Part shown: positions 32,643-41,336 of the stretch, one piece after another
Layout: every line of letters starts with the position of its first letter
How positions within the stretch are numbered: the first letter of the stretch is position 1
Assembly: GCA_964387075.1 (NCBI GenBank)
Contig: CAYLVB010000007.1
Span: 186,001 to 250,000, forward strand
From: PALSA-968 sp964387075
GTDB taxonomy: Bacteria > Bacteroidota > Bacteroidia > B-17B0 > Aurantibacillaceae
Length of the DNA: 64,000 bases
Direction: 5' to 3'
The notes under the pieces: generated by a model
Told to the model about the DNA's origin: nothing
What the model saw: only the letters and a program-made list of their open reading frames with translations
The model's database searches: none
Translations under genes and position numbers: made by a program

Positions 32643-33029
32643 ATGAGTAAAAAAGTAATTACTTCGGCCAACGCGCCCTCCCCTATCGGGCCTTATAGTC
32701 ACGCCAACCTGGCAACGCCTGGGCAAATGCTTTTTGTTTCGGGCCAAGTAGCCAAAGACGCGAAAACCGGTGAGCTCACCTTAACGGACACAAAAAGTGA
32801 AACGCGCAAAGTGATGCAGAACATCCAGGCCATTCTTTCCGAGGCGGGAATGGATCTCAGCCACGTAGTGAAAACAACGATCTTTTTAAAGAGCATGGAT
32901 CTCTTCGCGGATGTGAACGAGGTGTACGGTTCTTTCTTCACCGGTGATTTTCCCGCGCGTGAGACCGTAGCGGTAGCCGGCCTTCCCTTGAACGTGAACG
33001 TTGAGATTTCAGTAACAGCCATCAAGTAA
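32643..33029 (+). CDS. ridA: RidA family reactive-intermediate deaminase
   Basis: A 128-aa protein, the standard length. Family marks: SPIGPYSHANLATPGQMLFV, SGQVAKDAKTGEL, MDLSHVVKTTIFLKSMDLFA and the catalytic Arg in FPARETVAVAGLPLNVNVEI. RidA hydrolyses reactive 2-enamines and 2-imines made by PLP enzymes to 2-oxoacids and ammonia. Being eight bases after the aminotransferase gene gives it an obvious local partner. The C-terminus is slightly unusual (SVTAIK where many have EAIA). Confidence 0.93.
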   Translation: MSKKVITSANAPSPIGPYSHANLATPGQMLFVSGQVAKDAKTGELTLTDTKSETRKVMQNIQAILSEAGMDLSHVVKTTIFLKSMDLFADVNEVYGSFFTGDFPARETVAVAGLPLNVNVEISVTAIK

Positions 33030-33031
33030 AA

Positions 33032-33060
33032 AGGCTTCCCCATCACCAGGAAGCCTCTTT
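33032..33060 (+). terminator. Intrinsic terminator after ridA
   Basis: AGGCTTCC (33032-33039), loop CCATCACCA, GGAAGCCT (33049-33056), then CTTT. Lies between ridA and the convergent T9SS gene. Confidence 0.7.
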
Positions 33061-33085
33061 ACCGATCAGCAAGGGTTTATTTTCC

Positions 33086-36000
33086 TCATTCTTTGATCAG
33101 CCGCATGCTGCTATGCTGCACGCGGAGTATGTATACACCCGCTTTGAGATCAGCCAGGTTTAGTTTTGTTTCTGTCTCCTTCGTAGTAACGGCCATAACT
33201 TTTTCTCCGATAGCATTGTAGACCAGTACAGTTCCAAGGCTATGATCTGAAACTACATTTATTTCATTCGTGAATGGATTCGGATAAACTTTCAATTGCG
33301 TTTTGTTCAGGGCCGTTAAGCCTGTGGTGCAGTTGTCCACAATCACAGTGATGGTATCCGTACCCTGGCAACCGTTGTTGTCGGTACCGGTAACAGTATA
33401 GTTTTGTGTAGCGGAAGGGGTGTAATACATTCCGTCATTCACTCCGTTAGACCAAGCGTATGTGCTCGCTCCGCCACCGCTCAGGATCACAGAGTCACCC
33501 AAGCATACGGTGGTTGCCGAAGCATTGGCGTTAACCGATGGAAGCGAGTTCACGGTTACGGTAACCATCGCTGTGTTCGAACAGTTATTATTATCGGTAC
33601 CGGTAACAGTATACGTCTGAGTAGAAGAAGGGGGGAAAGAAACACCGTCACTAACGCCACTGCTCCATGTATATGTATTCGCGCCTCCGCCTGTCAATGT
33701 AACCGAACCTCCGTTACAAACCGACGTCTGTGAGGCGTTGGCCGTTACATTCGGGTTTTGATTCACGTTGACGGTGGCCACCGCATCCGCAGAACATCCA
33801 TTGCTGGTTCCGGTAACCGTATACGAAATGGTTGATGTTGGGTTCACGTTCTCTGTTGCAGAACTTCCGCCGCTCGACCAGGAATAGTTTGTTGCGCCGT
33901 TAGCGGTAAGGGTTGCAGTTTGCCCGGAACAGATCGTAGCGTTGTTCACAGACACACTCGGATTTTGATTTACCGTAACTGTGGCGATCGCGTCGGCCGA
34001 ACATCCATTGCTGGTTCCGGTAACCGTATACGATGTGGTTGAAGTTGGGTTCACGTTCTCTGTTGCAGAACTTCCGCCACTCGACCAGGAATAGTTTGTT
34101 GCACCATTAGCGGTTAGCGTAGCCGTTTGACCGGAACAGATCGTGGGGTTATTCACCGTTACGTTCGGGATCTGATTCACTGTAACCGTAGCGATGGCGT
34201 TGGCTGAACAGCCATTGTCGGTTCCGGTTACTGTATAAGAAGTTGTATTAGTGGGGTTCACGGTTTCAACGGCACTGTTTCCGCCGCTCGACCATGAAAA
34301 GCTTGTTGCTCCGGTAGCGGTAAGCGTCGCTGTTTGTCCGGCGCATATCGTTGCATTGTTCACTGTAACGGTTGGATTTGGAGTTACAGTTACGCTCACT
34401 GTTCCCATGCCGCTGGTACAGCCGTTCTGTGTAACGGTTAAACTATACGTTCCCGCATCTGCAGAAGTTACCGTTGGTAAAGACGGATTTTGTTGCGTTG
34501 AACTGAATCCGTTCGGGCCGGTCCATACATAAGTAACACCACTAACGTTCGAAGACAGATTTAACGCGGCGCCATCGCAAACCGGACCATTACTTGATGG
34601 AGCAGGTGTTGAAGGCGTAGCGTTGATGGTGATATAACCTGTTTTTGTTACGGAGTTTGAACCGTAGTTGTTCGTAGCCTGCAGCGTAACCGTGTAAGTT
34701 CCGGCCGCGGTGTAAGTAACAACAGGATTTTGGATCGTAGATGATCCGGGGTTTCCACCGTTAAAGGTCCAGTTCCACGAAGTTGGATTATAGAGTGAAG
34801 TATCGTTGAATTGGATCGAAGCTCCCGCGCATGCGCTGGTTGTGTTAGCCAGGAAGCCGGCTGTTGGCGGGGTGTTATCATAGATCGCGAAAGCTGAGAA
34901 TGCAGTTACTCCGGGAACGGTTACGCTGGTTGCGTTATTGGTTTGCCCTGTGAGCGCGGCATCCCAGGAAGTACCGTTCCATTTCTGCACTTTCGGAGTA
35001 ATGATAGAAGAAGGCATTTCGGTTGAAGCGAAAGAGAAAGTTAAAGTGGCGGTACGTGCTACTCCCGTAGAAGCATCCACTTGCCAGAAACGGTCAACTA
35101 CCGCATTAGAGGCATCTGTTGCGCCCTGTTGATCGATACCTGTAACGGCAACCGGCAAGGTAGGTAAGGGAGTATTGGCAGCGGAAGTGGCGTAGGTTGA
35201 AACGGTAATGTTACTGGCATTGCCGCTCGTTAAATTAAAGGTAAAAGGTATATAGTCGGCGAGGGTTTTACCGAAAGGGAAAACGTGCGCGCCGGTGGTA
35301 GTGCCGATATTCCATTGTACCTTACCCAGGTTGGAAGTATTCTCACTTAAGATAACGCCATTTGTTCTTAGCATAGCTCCGGTTGCCGCGTTGGCAACGA
35401 TGAGCGTTTGAGCGTTCAGGTTCAGGTAACCGTTCATCATGTTCACCACGCCATTCACTGTGGTATTAGCGCCCAAAGCAAGGCCATCAGTTAAATTTGT
35501 ACCGCTGTTATTGATCGAGAAATTATTGAAAGGATAGGTGGTGCTTCCCAAGCCGCCGGTAAGTGATTGTGTTGCTGTTCCGTTAAATTCTACCGTGCTG
35601 CCTGTTACTGTGTACGCGTTGGTACCCGAAGCAAAATTTGTTTGCACGCCAATGGTGCCGGATGAAGCCAAAGTTCTCGCCCCGGTTGACGTGCTGGTAA
35701 GGTTACCGTAATTATGCGCTGCAATGGTTTGAGCACCGTTAGAGGAATAAATTACATAACTGGCAGGGGCAAGATTTACAGTAGTAAACCCGGTTGGAAA
35801 AGTGGGCGTAGTTCCCGAAATATCCAGTATCCCTGGGTTGCTTACAGAAATTGTTTTGGTGGTGCTACCTGTAATAGTGAAACTGTTTGTGGCCAGGGTC
35901 CCTGCCAGCACCGATAGATTTCCCTTTAAATTGGTTGTTGTTAAATTGGCGCCCAGGCTGGCAACACCCGCCGTTTTGTTCACCGAGAGGTTATTGTAGG

Positions 36001-37996
36001 GAAAATCGATCACCGTTTGCGCCCCGGTTCCGTTATACACAATTGTAGAACCTGTGTTGACAATTGCGCCGGTTGAGAATACGGTTGTGTTTGCCAAGGC
36101 TCCGGCCACACCAATAAGCATGGGTGCCGCAAGGGTAACATTGTTGGAAGTGCGGTTGCCACTAAGCGTTAAATTAAAATAATTGAAGGAAGTTACTGTT
36201 TGCGCCCCGGATGCGTTATAATCGATGGTTCCGGTATTGTTAGCAAAAGAAGAACTGGTAGCGGTGAAGGTACCTGCAACACCCGCGGTTCCGCTTAAGG
36301 TAATATTGGTTCCTGCATTGGTAACCGACAAATTGTGGTAATTAAAAGGAGAAATGGTTTGGGGGGCGGTGCCGTTGTATTCAATGGTGCTGCCTGCGAT
36401 GGTATAATTGATAGTACCGGCGTTAGGCGTAAATGCTCCGGCTACTTTTATGTTACCGCTCGAGGCCAGGGTACGTGTACCTGCCGCGCCAGAACAGATC
36501 AGGTTACCATACTGGTAGGCTACCACGGTTTGCGCGCCTACCGAGGAGTACTCCAGGTCGCTGTTATCGTTAAGGATCACATTGAACCAGGACGTGGGAA
36601 AGCTGGATGGGAAAGCCGATGTTCCAAGCAGGTTCAACCGCGCACCGTTCTTTACCTCTAGTATACTGGATCCCGCGTTGCCGGAAAAAGTATATTCAGC
36701 TATCTGACCTACCACGGTTCCACCCGTTCCAACAGAAAGAATCCCGGAGTACACGGTACAGTTTCCGCTGATACTCACGTTATTGTTGTTAACCGTGCTG
36801 GCAGTTGTGCCTGCCGTTTTTGTAACATTTAAATTATAATAAGGAAAAGTGATAATGGTTTGAGCAGCGCCGCCGGTAAAATTGATGGTGCTACCGGTTG
36901 TTACAAGCGCACCGGTTGAATAGGTACTTGAATTGGCTAGCGCCCCCGCGATGTTAACTGTTCCGGTACTTGATACCGTTACGTTATTGGTGGTATGCGC
37001 CCCGCTGATGGTAAGATTATTATAATTGAACGCGGGAACTGTTTGTGCTCCCGTTCCATTGAAATTAATGGTGCTGCCGGTGTTCGTATAAGAATTGGTT
37101 CCTATGGTAAAGGTCCTTCCTACCCCGATGGTACCGGTATTCGCGAGGATACGTGCACCACTTCCGGTAGAAGTAAGATTGTAATAATTGAGCGCGGCTA
37201 TTGTTTGTGAGCCATTACTTTGATAAGTAACTGTGCTGTTTCCCGCGTTAAAGGTTCCCGCGTTACTAATGCTCCCGCTAAGATTCACGTTGGCCGAGCC
37301 ACTTCCTAAGGTTAAGGTACCATTAGCCGCTACGTTCAGCGCACTGGAAGTCCCGTTCATATTGATCACTCCGGCAAAAGTTCCTAGGTCGGTGATACTA
37401 TATGCATTCAGTGAAACTATGGAGTTCGCTCCGTTCATATTGATAGTACCCGCGCCCGTAAAAGTAATATTGGCTGTTTGGGTAGTACTAAATCCTACAG
37501 CAAGAATGTTTCCGCCAATACTTGTGGAGCCGGCTCCCTGGTCGAAATACCCATACCCCCATTGTGAGCTATTGGAAGCGTCTACAGTTAGATTGGTTCC
37601 GATCATCAAAGTACCATTATTCGTAAGCCGCGCGTTAAAATAAGGCGAAGTACCCGAAGTTCCCGGTTGAATAATGATACCTCCGGTAACTGTAAGTGTG
37701 TTTCCGGCGGCAATAGTTAAACGCGAAGTTCCGCTACCCGCGGCTAAGCCAAGAATGGTTAACGAATTGCAGGAAGCATTGGCGTTTACAGTAACCAGAA
37801 AATTACCGGATATGGTCACGTTATCGCCGGCACCTGGAACAACACCACCTACCCAGGTGGCTCCCGCGTTCCAGTTTCCTGTTGCGGCGCAACTGATGTT
37901 TGCAGCCTGTATTTTAATGGCTACGGATAGAATAAGGAATAACCAAAAGATCCCTTTACGTTTTAAGGTGATGTTAATGAACGTAGTGTTTTTCAT
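33086..37996 (-). CDS. Giant T9SS type A surface protein with autotransporter-like and Ig-like repeats
   Basis: A 1636-aa protein with signal peptide MKNTTFINITLKRKGIFWLF... Residues about 30-1000 are beta-helix-like repeats built on 'GAQTV..F.YNNL...G' (for example NGTGAQTVPAFNYNNLTISG), around one per 100 residues, each with Thr/Ser/Asn/Gly-rich strands. A PKD-type domain follows (FNDTSLYNPTSWNWTFNGGN, TYTAAGTYTVTLQATN), then five or more Ig-like repeats with ATICSGQTATLTANGATNYS-type motifs. The end TQLKVYPNPFTNEINVVSDH, YNAIGEKVMAV, GVYILRV, MRLIKE is a type A sorting signal. Adhesion is likely. The DNA of the repeats is unusually similar, see the repeat entry. Confidence 0.88.
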   Translation of the reverse strand: MKNTTFINITLKRKGIFWLFLILSVAIKIQAANISCAATGNWNAGATWVGGVVPGAGDNVTISGNFLVTVNANASCNSLTILGLAAGSGTSRLTIAAGNTLTVTGGIIIQPGTSGTSPYFNARLTNNGTLMIGTNLTVDASNSSQWGYGYFDQGAGSTSIGGNILAVGFSTTQTANITFTGAGTINMNGANSIVSLNAYSITDLGTFAGVINMNGTSSALNVAANGTLTLGSGSANVNLSGSISNAGTFNAGNSTVTYQSNGSQTIAALNYYNLTSTGSGARILANTGTIGVGRTFTIGTNSYTNTGSTINFNGTGAQTVPAFNYNNLTISGAHTTNNVTVSSTGTVNIAGALANSSTYSTGALVTTGSTINFTGGAAQTIITFPYYNLNVTKTAGTTASTVNNNNVSISGNCTVYSGILSVGTGGTVVGQIAEYTFSGNAGSSILEVKNGARLNLLGTSAFPSSFPTSWFNVILNDNSDLEYSSVGAQTVVAYQYGNLICSGAAGTRTLASSGNIKVAGAFTPNAGTINYTIAGSTIEYNGTAPQTISPFNYHNLSVTNAGTNITLSGTAGVAGTFTATSSSFANNTGTIDYNASGAQTVTSFNYFNLTLSGNRTSNNVTLAAPMLIGVAGALANTTVFSTGAIVNTGSTIVYNGTGAQTVIDFPYNNLSVNKTAGVASLGANLTTTNLKGNLSVLAGTLATNSFTITGSTTKTISVSNPGILDISGTTPTFPTGFTTVNLAPASYVIYSSNGAQTIAAHNYGNLTSTSTGARTLASSGTIGVQTNFASGTNAYTVTGSTVEFNGTATQSLTGGLGSTTYPFNNFSINNSGTNLTDGLALGANTTVNGVVNMMNGYLNLNAQTLIVANAATGAMLRTNGVILSENTSNLGKVQWNIGTTTGAHVFPFGKTLADYIPFTFNLTSGNASNITVSTYATSAANTPLPTLPVAVTGIDQQGATDASNAVVDRFWQVDASTGVARTATLTFSFASTEMPSSIITPKVQKWNGTSWDAALTGQTNNATSVTVPGVTAFSAFAIYDNTPPTAGFLANTTSACAGASIQFNDTSLYNPTSWNWTFNGGNPGSSTIQNPVVTYTAAGTYTVTLQATNNYGSNSVTKTGYITINATPSTPAPSSNGPVCDGAALNLSSNVSGVTYVWTGPNGFSSTQQNPSLPTVTSADAGTYSLTVTQNGCTSGMGTVSVTVTPNPTVTVNNATICAGQTATLTATGATSFSWSSGGNSAVETVNPTNTTSYTVTGTDNGCSANAIATVTVNQIPNVTVNNPTICSGQTATLTANGATNYSWSSGGSSATENVNPTSTTSYTVTGTSNGCSADAIATVTVNQNPSVSVNNATICSGQTATLTANGATNYSWSSGGSSATENVNPTSTISYTVTGTSNGCSADAVATVNVNQNPNVTANASQTSVCNGGSVTLTGGGANTYTWSSGVSDGVSFPPSSTQTYTVTGTDNNNCSNTAMVTVTVNSLPSVNANASATTVCLGDSVILSGGGASTYAWSNGVNDGMYYTPSATQNYTVTGTDNNGCQGTDTITVIVDNCTTGLTALNKTQLKVYPNPFTNEINVVSDHSLGTVLVYNAIGEKVMAVTTKETETKLNLADLKAGVYILRVQHSSMRLIKE
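33750..34380 (-). repeat. Three near-identical 207-bp in-frame repeats
   Basis: Within the 1636-aa gene. The segment ggttcacgttctctgttgca at 33841 reappears at 34048 (period 207 bases, 69 codons) with almost no changes; a third unit at about 34255 has more. Each codes for one Ig-like domain. Confidence 0.65.
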
Positions 37997-38369
37997 GATT
38001 TGTTTTTTAATTGTGTGATGTAAAATTCATCTTTTGACCCAGCACAGGCAAAGCATAATCTTGTCAAAGTTCCATGCCCTTTTCTACCTAAAGGCTTTTA
38101 GATATACTACAATATATTGATTTTCAACTATTTATTTTTTTCCTAAAATGGTTCTATTTCTAATCCCAGCCCCTAAAAAACTTTTTTTAACCCTTTAAAT
38201 AATTTGAAATTGTTGCACGAATCCCACTTTGGAACAGCCAAAAAACTGTAAACCAGGGCTCTAATCCTTCAAAACTGCTCAAAAGGATCTGGTGGGTTTG
38301 ATATAATAAACATATTGTGATTTGAGATCCCTCTACGCTAGCCCTAGCTTTGTTATATAAATCCCTGTC
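37997..38369. other. Intergenic region between divergent genes
   Basis: 373 AT-rich bases between the giant T9SS gene (minus) and a small gene (plus). Only the promoter at 38321-38352 is supported; runs of T and A around 38130-38200 do not form a clear structure. Confidence 0.6.
38321..38352 (+). promoter_or_regulatory. Promoter of the 109-aa gene (TTTG-20-TAGCTTTG)
   Basis: TTTG 38321-38324, 20 bases, TAGCTTTG 38345-38352, a full match at both elements. ATG 38370 is 17 bases further. Confidence 0.65.
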
Positions 38370-38699
38370 ATGAAAAAAGTTTACTTCGATTCACGTATAA
38401 ACAGTCCCGAAACACTGGAAACGGGATTTAATACGGTTTGGAAAACCAATACCGAAACACTGGAAAAACTGCACACAGCAGTTCGCAGAATACTCTCCGG
38501 TAACCTTCAACTTGACAGCCTCCGCTCGAAGGGTGATCTTAAAAATATGAACTCCACTGATCGCAACGCCATCGAGGAGGTCCTTAACTCCCTTTCATTC
38601 AAGGTTTTTGAGTTCAGGTATTTTCAAAGCCACAACCGCGACCTGGATCTGGGTGATCTCATCAGCTTCTTCTGCACGCAATACTATTACGAAAAATAA
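38370..38699 (+). CDS. Small hypothetical cytosolic protein
   Basis: A 109-aa protein with a good promoter. No signal peptide or membrane segment; helical, ending in FQSHNRDLDLGDLISFFCTQ and YYYEK. The middle SKGDLKNMNSTDRNAIEEVL is polar. I recognise no family. It is convergent with the OmpA gene, 21 bases away. Confidence 0.6.
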   Translation: MKKVYFDSRINSPETLETGFNTVWKTNTETLEKLHTAVRRILSGNLQLDSLRSKGDLKNMNSTDRNAIEEVLNSLSFKVFEFRYFQSHNRDLDLGDLISFFCTQYYYEK

Positions 38700-38720
38700 A
38701 AAAATTGGCTGCTACGCTTC

Positions 38721-40262
38721 TTAGTTCTTAAGGATCTTGAACTCCGTACGGCGATTCATCTGCCTGCCCTCTTCCGTATCATTACTGGCAACCGGCATAG
38801 CTTCTCCATACCCTACCGCCACCAACCTTGTCTTTGCAATACCATTAGTGATCAGGTAATTTACCACCGACTGCGCGCGTGCCTGCGATAACTTCCGGTT
38901 GTACTCGTCGGCTCCTTTGCTGTCGGTAAAGCTCGAAAGTTCAATTTTCATATTGGGATTATCCTTTAGCAGGCTAACCAACTGGTCCAGTTCGGGCATA
39001 GATTCCGGCCGAACCGTTGATTTATTGAAGTCGTAGAAGATATTCTGCAGCACGATCTTTTTTCCAACCGTAAGTTTTTTGAGCAGAACGTTCTTTTCCA
39101 CCTCACGGTAAGCGGAAGTGTCGGGGATCACAAACACCTCTGTGTAATACAAAAAACCTTCTGCCTTCACATTCAGCCCGTAATTCTTTCCCGAAGGAAG
39201 TGACACCAGAAATTTACCGGTACTGCTGTTTGAGTTAAGCGTAGTGATCAATTCGTTCTTGTCTTTATCAACAACTTCGAGTATGGCGCCAATAGGAAGC
39301 TGCTTCTCCTCATCCAATACGTGTCCTTTTAACAGCGTTAGTCTCGGGCCTGCCGGCTTCACTTCTTTTATGATGGGAATAAAACTTACCTTGTAAATAT
39401 CCTTGTCTCCGCTTCCTCCTTCCATGGAAGAAGAATAATAACCGGTTCTTCCGTTCGCTTCCATCACAAAGAAAACATCATCCCCGGGCGTGTTGAGTGG
39501 CGCACCCATGTTATGCGGGGATGTCCAAACGCCGCCCTTGAACTCGGTTTTAAAAATATCAAAGCCGCCCAGGCCCTCATGGCCTTTTGAACTGAAGTAA
39601 ATTGTTTTTCCATCAGGATGAATAAAAATTCCTTCTTCATCCTTATCCGTATTGAGGGGATAGCCGATATTCTGTGCGGGGCCCCATTTGCCGGCCGGGT
39701 CTTTGGCACAGTACCAGATATCGCGTCCGCCCTCTCCTCCCGGGCGATCGCTCACAAAATACATTGTTTTTCCATCGGGAGAAATACTTGCAGAAGATTC
39801 ATGGAAGCGGCTGTTCACGGGTTCAGGTATGCGCACCGGATCCGACCACAAGGTTCCCTTTAGCTTTGATTCGTAGATATCGCCATTTCCATTAAAATCA
39901 TCATGGTAGATCAACATGGTTTGTCCGTCGTTCGACAATGCGATCGCAGAATTATTCCTTCCACGGGTGTTCACGGGTTCAGGCAGCAGCGCAGAAGGGT
40001 TCCAATTGCCTGCGCTCGCACTGAGGTCAGAACTGAAGATGCGCTCTATATCTGTGCTCTTCTTTTTTAATTCTTTTTCGGTTACCGGCCGTTTGGAAGT
40101 AAAGATCATCACGGCTCCATCAGCCGAAGTTACCGGAGCGAAATCCGCGTAAGGCGAGTTCACTTCTTTTCCGAGGTTCTCTATCTTCACCTGGATCGAA
40201 TCGTGTTGGGCCAACATGGATACAGGTAAGCCAAACACAAGCAAAGTTGAAAGTATGCGCAT
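38721..40262 (-). CDS. OmpA-family protein with PD40 propeller (PorE-like, TPR absent)
   Basis: A 513-aa protein: signal peptide MRILSTLLVFGLPVSMLAQ, then WD40-like (PD40) repeats with SDGAVMIFTSKRP, SPDGKTMYFVSDRPGGEGGR and HPDGKTIYFSSKGHEGLGGF. Next is a carboxypeptidase-regulatory-like domain (LLKGHVLDEEKQLPIGAILE), then an OmpA peptidoglycan-binding domain from about residue 400 (NIFYDFNKSTVRPESMPELD, AVGYGEAMPVASNDTEEGRQ, NRRTEF). PorE of the type IX system has the same order but begins with TPRs, which are missing here. As last gene of the adhesin-PorP operon it is a likely cell-wall anchor for that secretion set. Confidence 0.9.
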   Translation of the reverse strand: MRILSTLLVFGLPVSMLAQHDSIQVKIENLGKEVNSPYADFAPVTSADGAVMIFTSKRPVTEKELKKKSTDIERIFSSDLSASAGNWNPSALLPEPVNTRGRNNSAIALSNDGQTMLIYHDDFNGNGDIYESKLKGTLWSDPVRIPEPVNSRFHESSASISPDGKTMYFVSDRPGGEGGRDIWYCAKDPAGKWGPAQNIGYPLNTDKDEEGIFIHPDGKTIYFSSKGHEGLGGFDIFKTEFKGGVWTSPHNMGAPLNTPGDDVFFVMEANGRTGYYSSSMEGGSGDKDIYKVSFIPIIKEVKPAGPRLTLLKGHVLDEEKQLPIGAILEVVDKDKNELITTLNSNSSTGKFLVSLPSGKNYGLNVKAEGFLYYTEVFVIPDTSAYREVEKNVLLKKLTVGKKIVLQNIFYDFNKSTVRPESMPELDQLVSLLKDNPNMKIELSSFTDSKGADEYNRKLSQARAQSVVNYLITNGIAKTRLVAVGYGEAMPVASNDTEEGRQMNRRTEFKILKN

Positions 40263-40275
40263 ATTCTTTTTTGAA

Positions 40276-41319
40276 TTATAATCTTCCGTGACCTTTATAC
40301 AAGAATGGATTTGGATTTACATAACGGATCGAGATCTCAAAACCGCCACGCATGTTGCTGGCAACACGCAGCGCAGATGTGTTCACATCGTAGCTAAACC
40401 CAATGGCGTAGCTCGAATATTCGAACAACATGGCTGCAATAAAGGCGTCGCGCGCCCGCATATATCCCCCTATGGAGAGCGCGGCGCCCTTTTGCAAACC
40501 GGTGTACTTAGAATCCTGGTTCAGTTTATAACGTATCATGCCGCCGGCAAAGATCTCCTGGAGATTTCCCTGGCGGTAATACATGAAACCGGGATTATAA
40601 GCCACATTCGAATTCTTTTTGCTCCATAAGGCGCCGCCATGCGCCACGTATTTGATGTTGAGCTTATCCTTCGTATCGTAAAAAGAATAGTTGGGCCGGG
40701 TAAGATGAAATGCCGACACGCCAAAATGCGCTTTCAGTTCGTGGTTGTCTGTCACATTCCTTTCACCGGCGGTATTATTATAATTATAAAGCAAGCCTCC
40801 GCCAAAATCGGCGAATGTTTTAAGAATAGTGCCATTCGTTTCACCACTCAAAACAGTGGGGTCATATTTCTGCCCGTTATACTGGCTGGCCCATTGGTAA
40901 GCCGAGGCATTGATGCTTCTTTGAACAAAACCAACCTGCGGGCCCATTCCTAATGTACTGTAGCGCGAAAGACGCACATGATAAGCAACCGAGGCATTAC
41001 CCTGCATGGTCTTCATTTTTCCGTCGCCCGCTTCATCATTAAAAAGATTAACGCCCGCCGCCCAGAAACCTTTATTCGGTCTTTTCTTTCCCAGGCGAAA
41101 ATCAAATGATCCGGACATTGTTTTATACGGCGCAGAAATACTTTGCCACTGTGTCTTATAGTTCAGGATCACCTGGTAATCGTGATTGTAACCTGCCATG
41201 GCCGGGTTCTGAGTTAAAGGCGCCATGTAGAACTGCGAGAAATGTATGTCCTGCGCTAACATTCCTGCCGGACAAAGAAGTCCGAACACATAAGCCATTT
41301 TTATAATTGCATGCTTCAT
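40276..41319 (-). CDS. PorP/SprF family T9SS outer-membrane protein
   Basis: A 347-aa protein with signal peptide MKHAIIKMAYVFGLLCPAGMLAQ. The start of the mature part, DIHFSQFYMAPLTQNPAMAG, is the family hallmark, followed by LNYKTQWQSISAPYKTMSGS and a series of outer-membrane beta strands to GGFEISIRYVNPNPFLYK. PorP/SprF proteins pair with specific type B adhesins and hold or export them at the surface. It sits between the 2026-aa adhesin (17 bases upstream) and the OmpA protein (13 bases downstream), matching the known trio. Confidence 0.93.
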   Translation of the reverse strand: MKHAIIKMAYVFGLLCPAGMLAQDIHFSQFYMAPLTQNPAMAGYNHDYQVILNYKTQWQSISAPYKTMSGSFDFRLGKKRPNKGFWAAGVNLFNDEAGDGKMKTMQGNASVAYHVRLSRYSTLGMGPQVGFVQRSINASAYQWASQYNGQKYDPTVLSGETNGTILKTFADFGGGLLYNYNNTAGERNVTDNHELKAHFGVSAFHLTRPNYSFYDTKDKLNIKYVAHGGALWSKKNSNVAYNPGFMYYRQGNLQEIFAGGMIRYKLNQDSKYTGLQKGAALSIGGYMRARDAFIAAMLFEYSSYAIGFSYDVNTSALRVASNMRGGFEISIRYVNPNPFLYKGHGRL

Positions 41320-41336
41320 TTTCTGTTTTTTAAATT

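Noticed and set aside
33404..37643. Many plus-strand frames opposite the giant T9SS gene
   Set aside because: They mirror the low-complexity Thr/Ser/Gly-rich repeats of the minus-strand gene.
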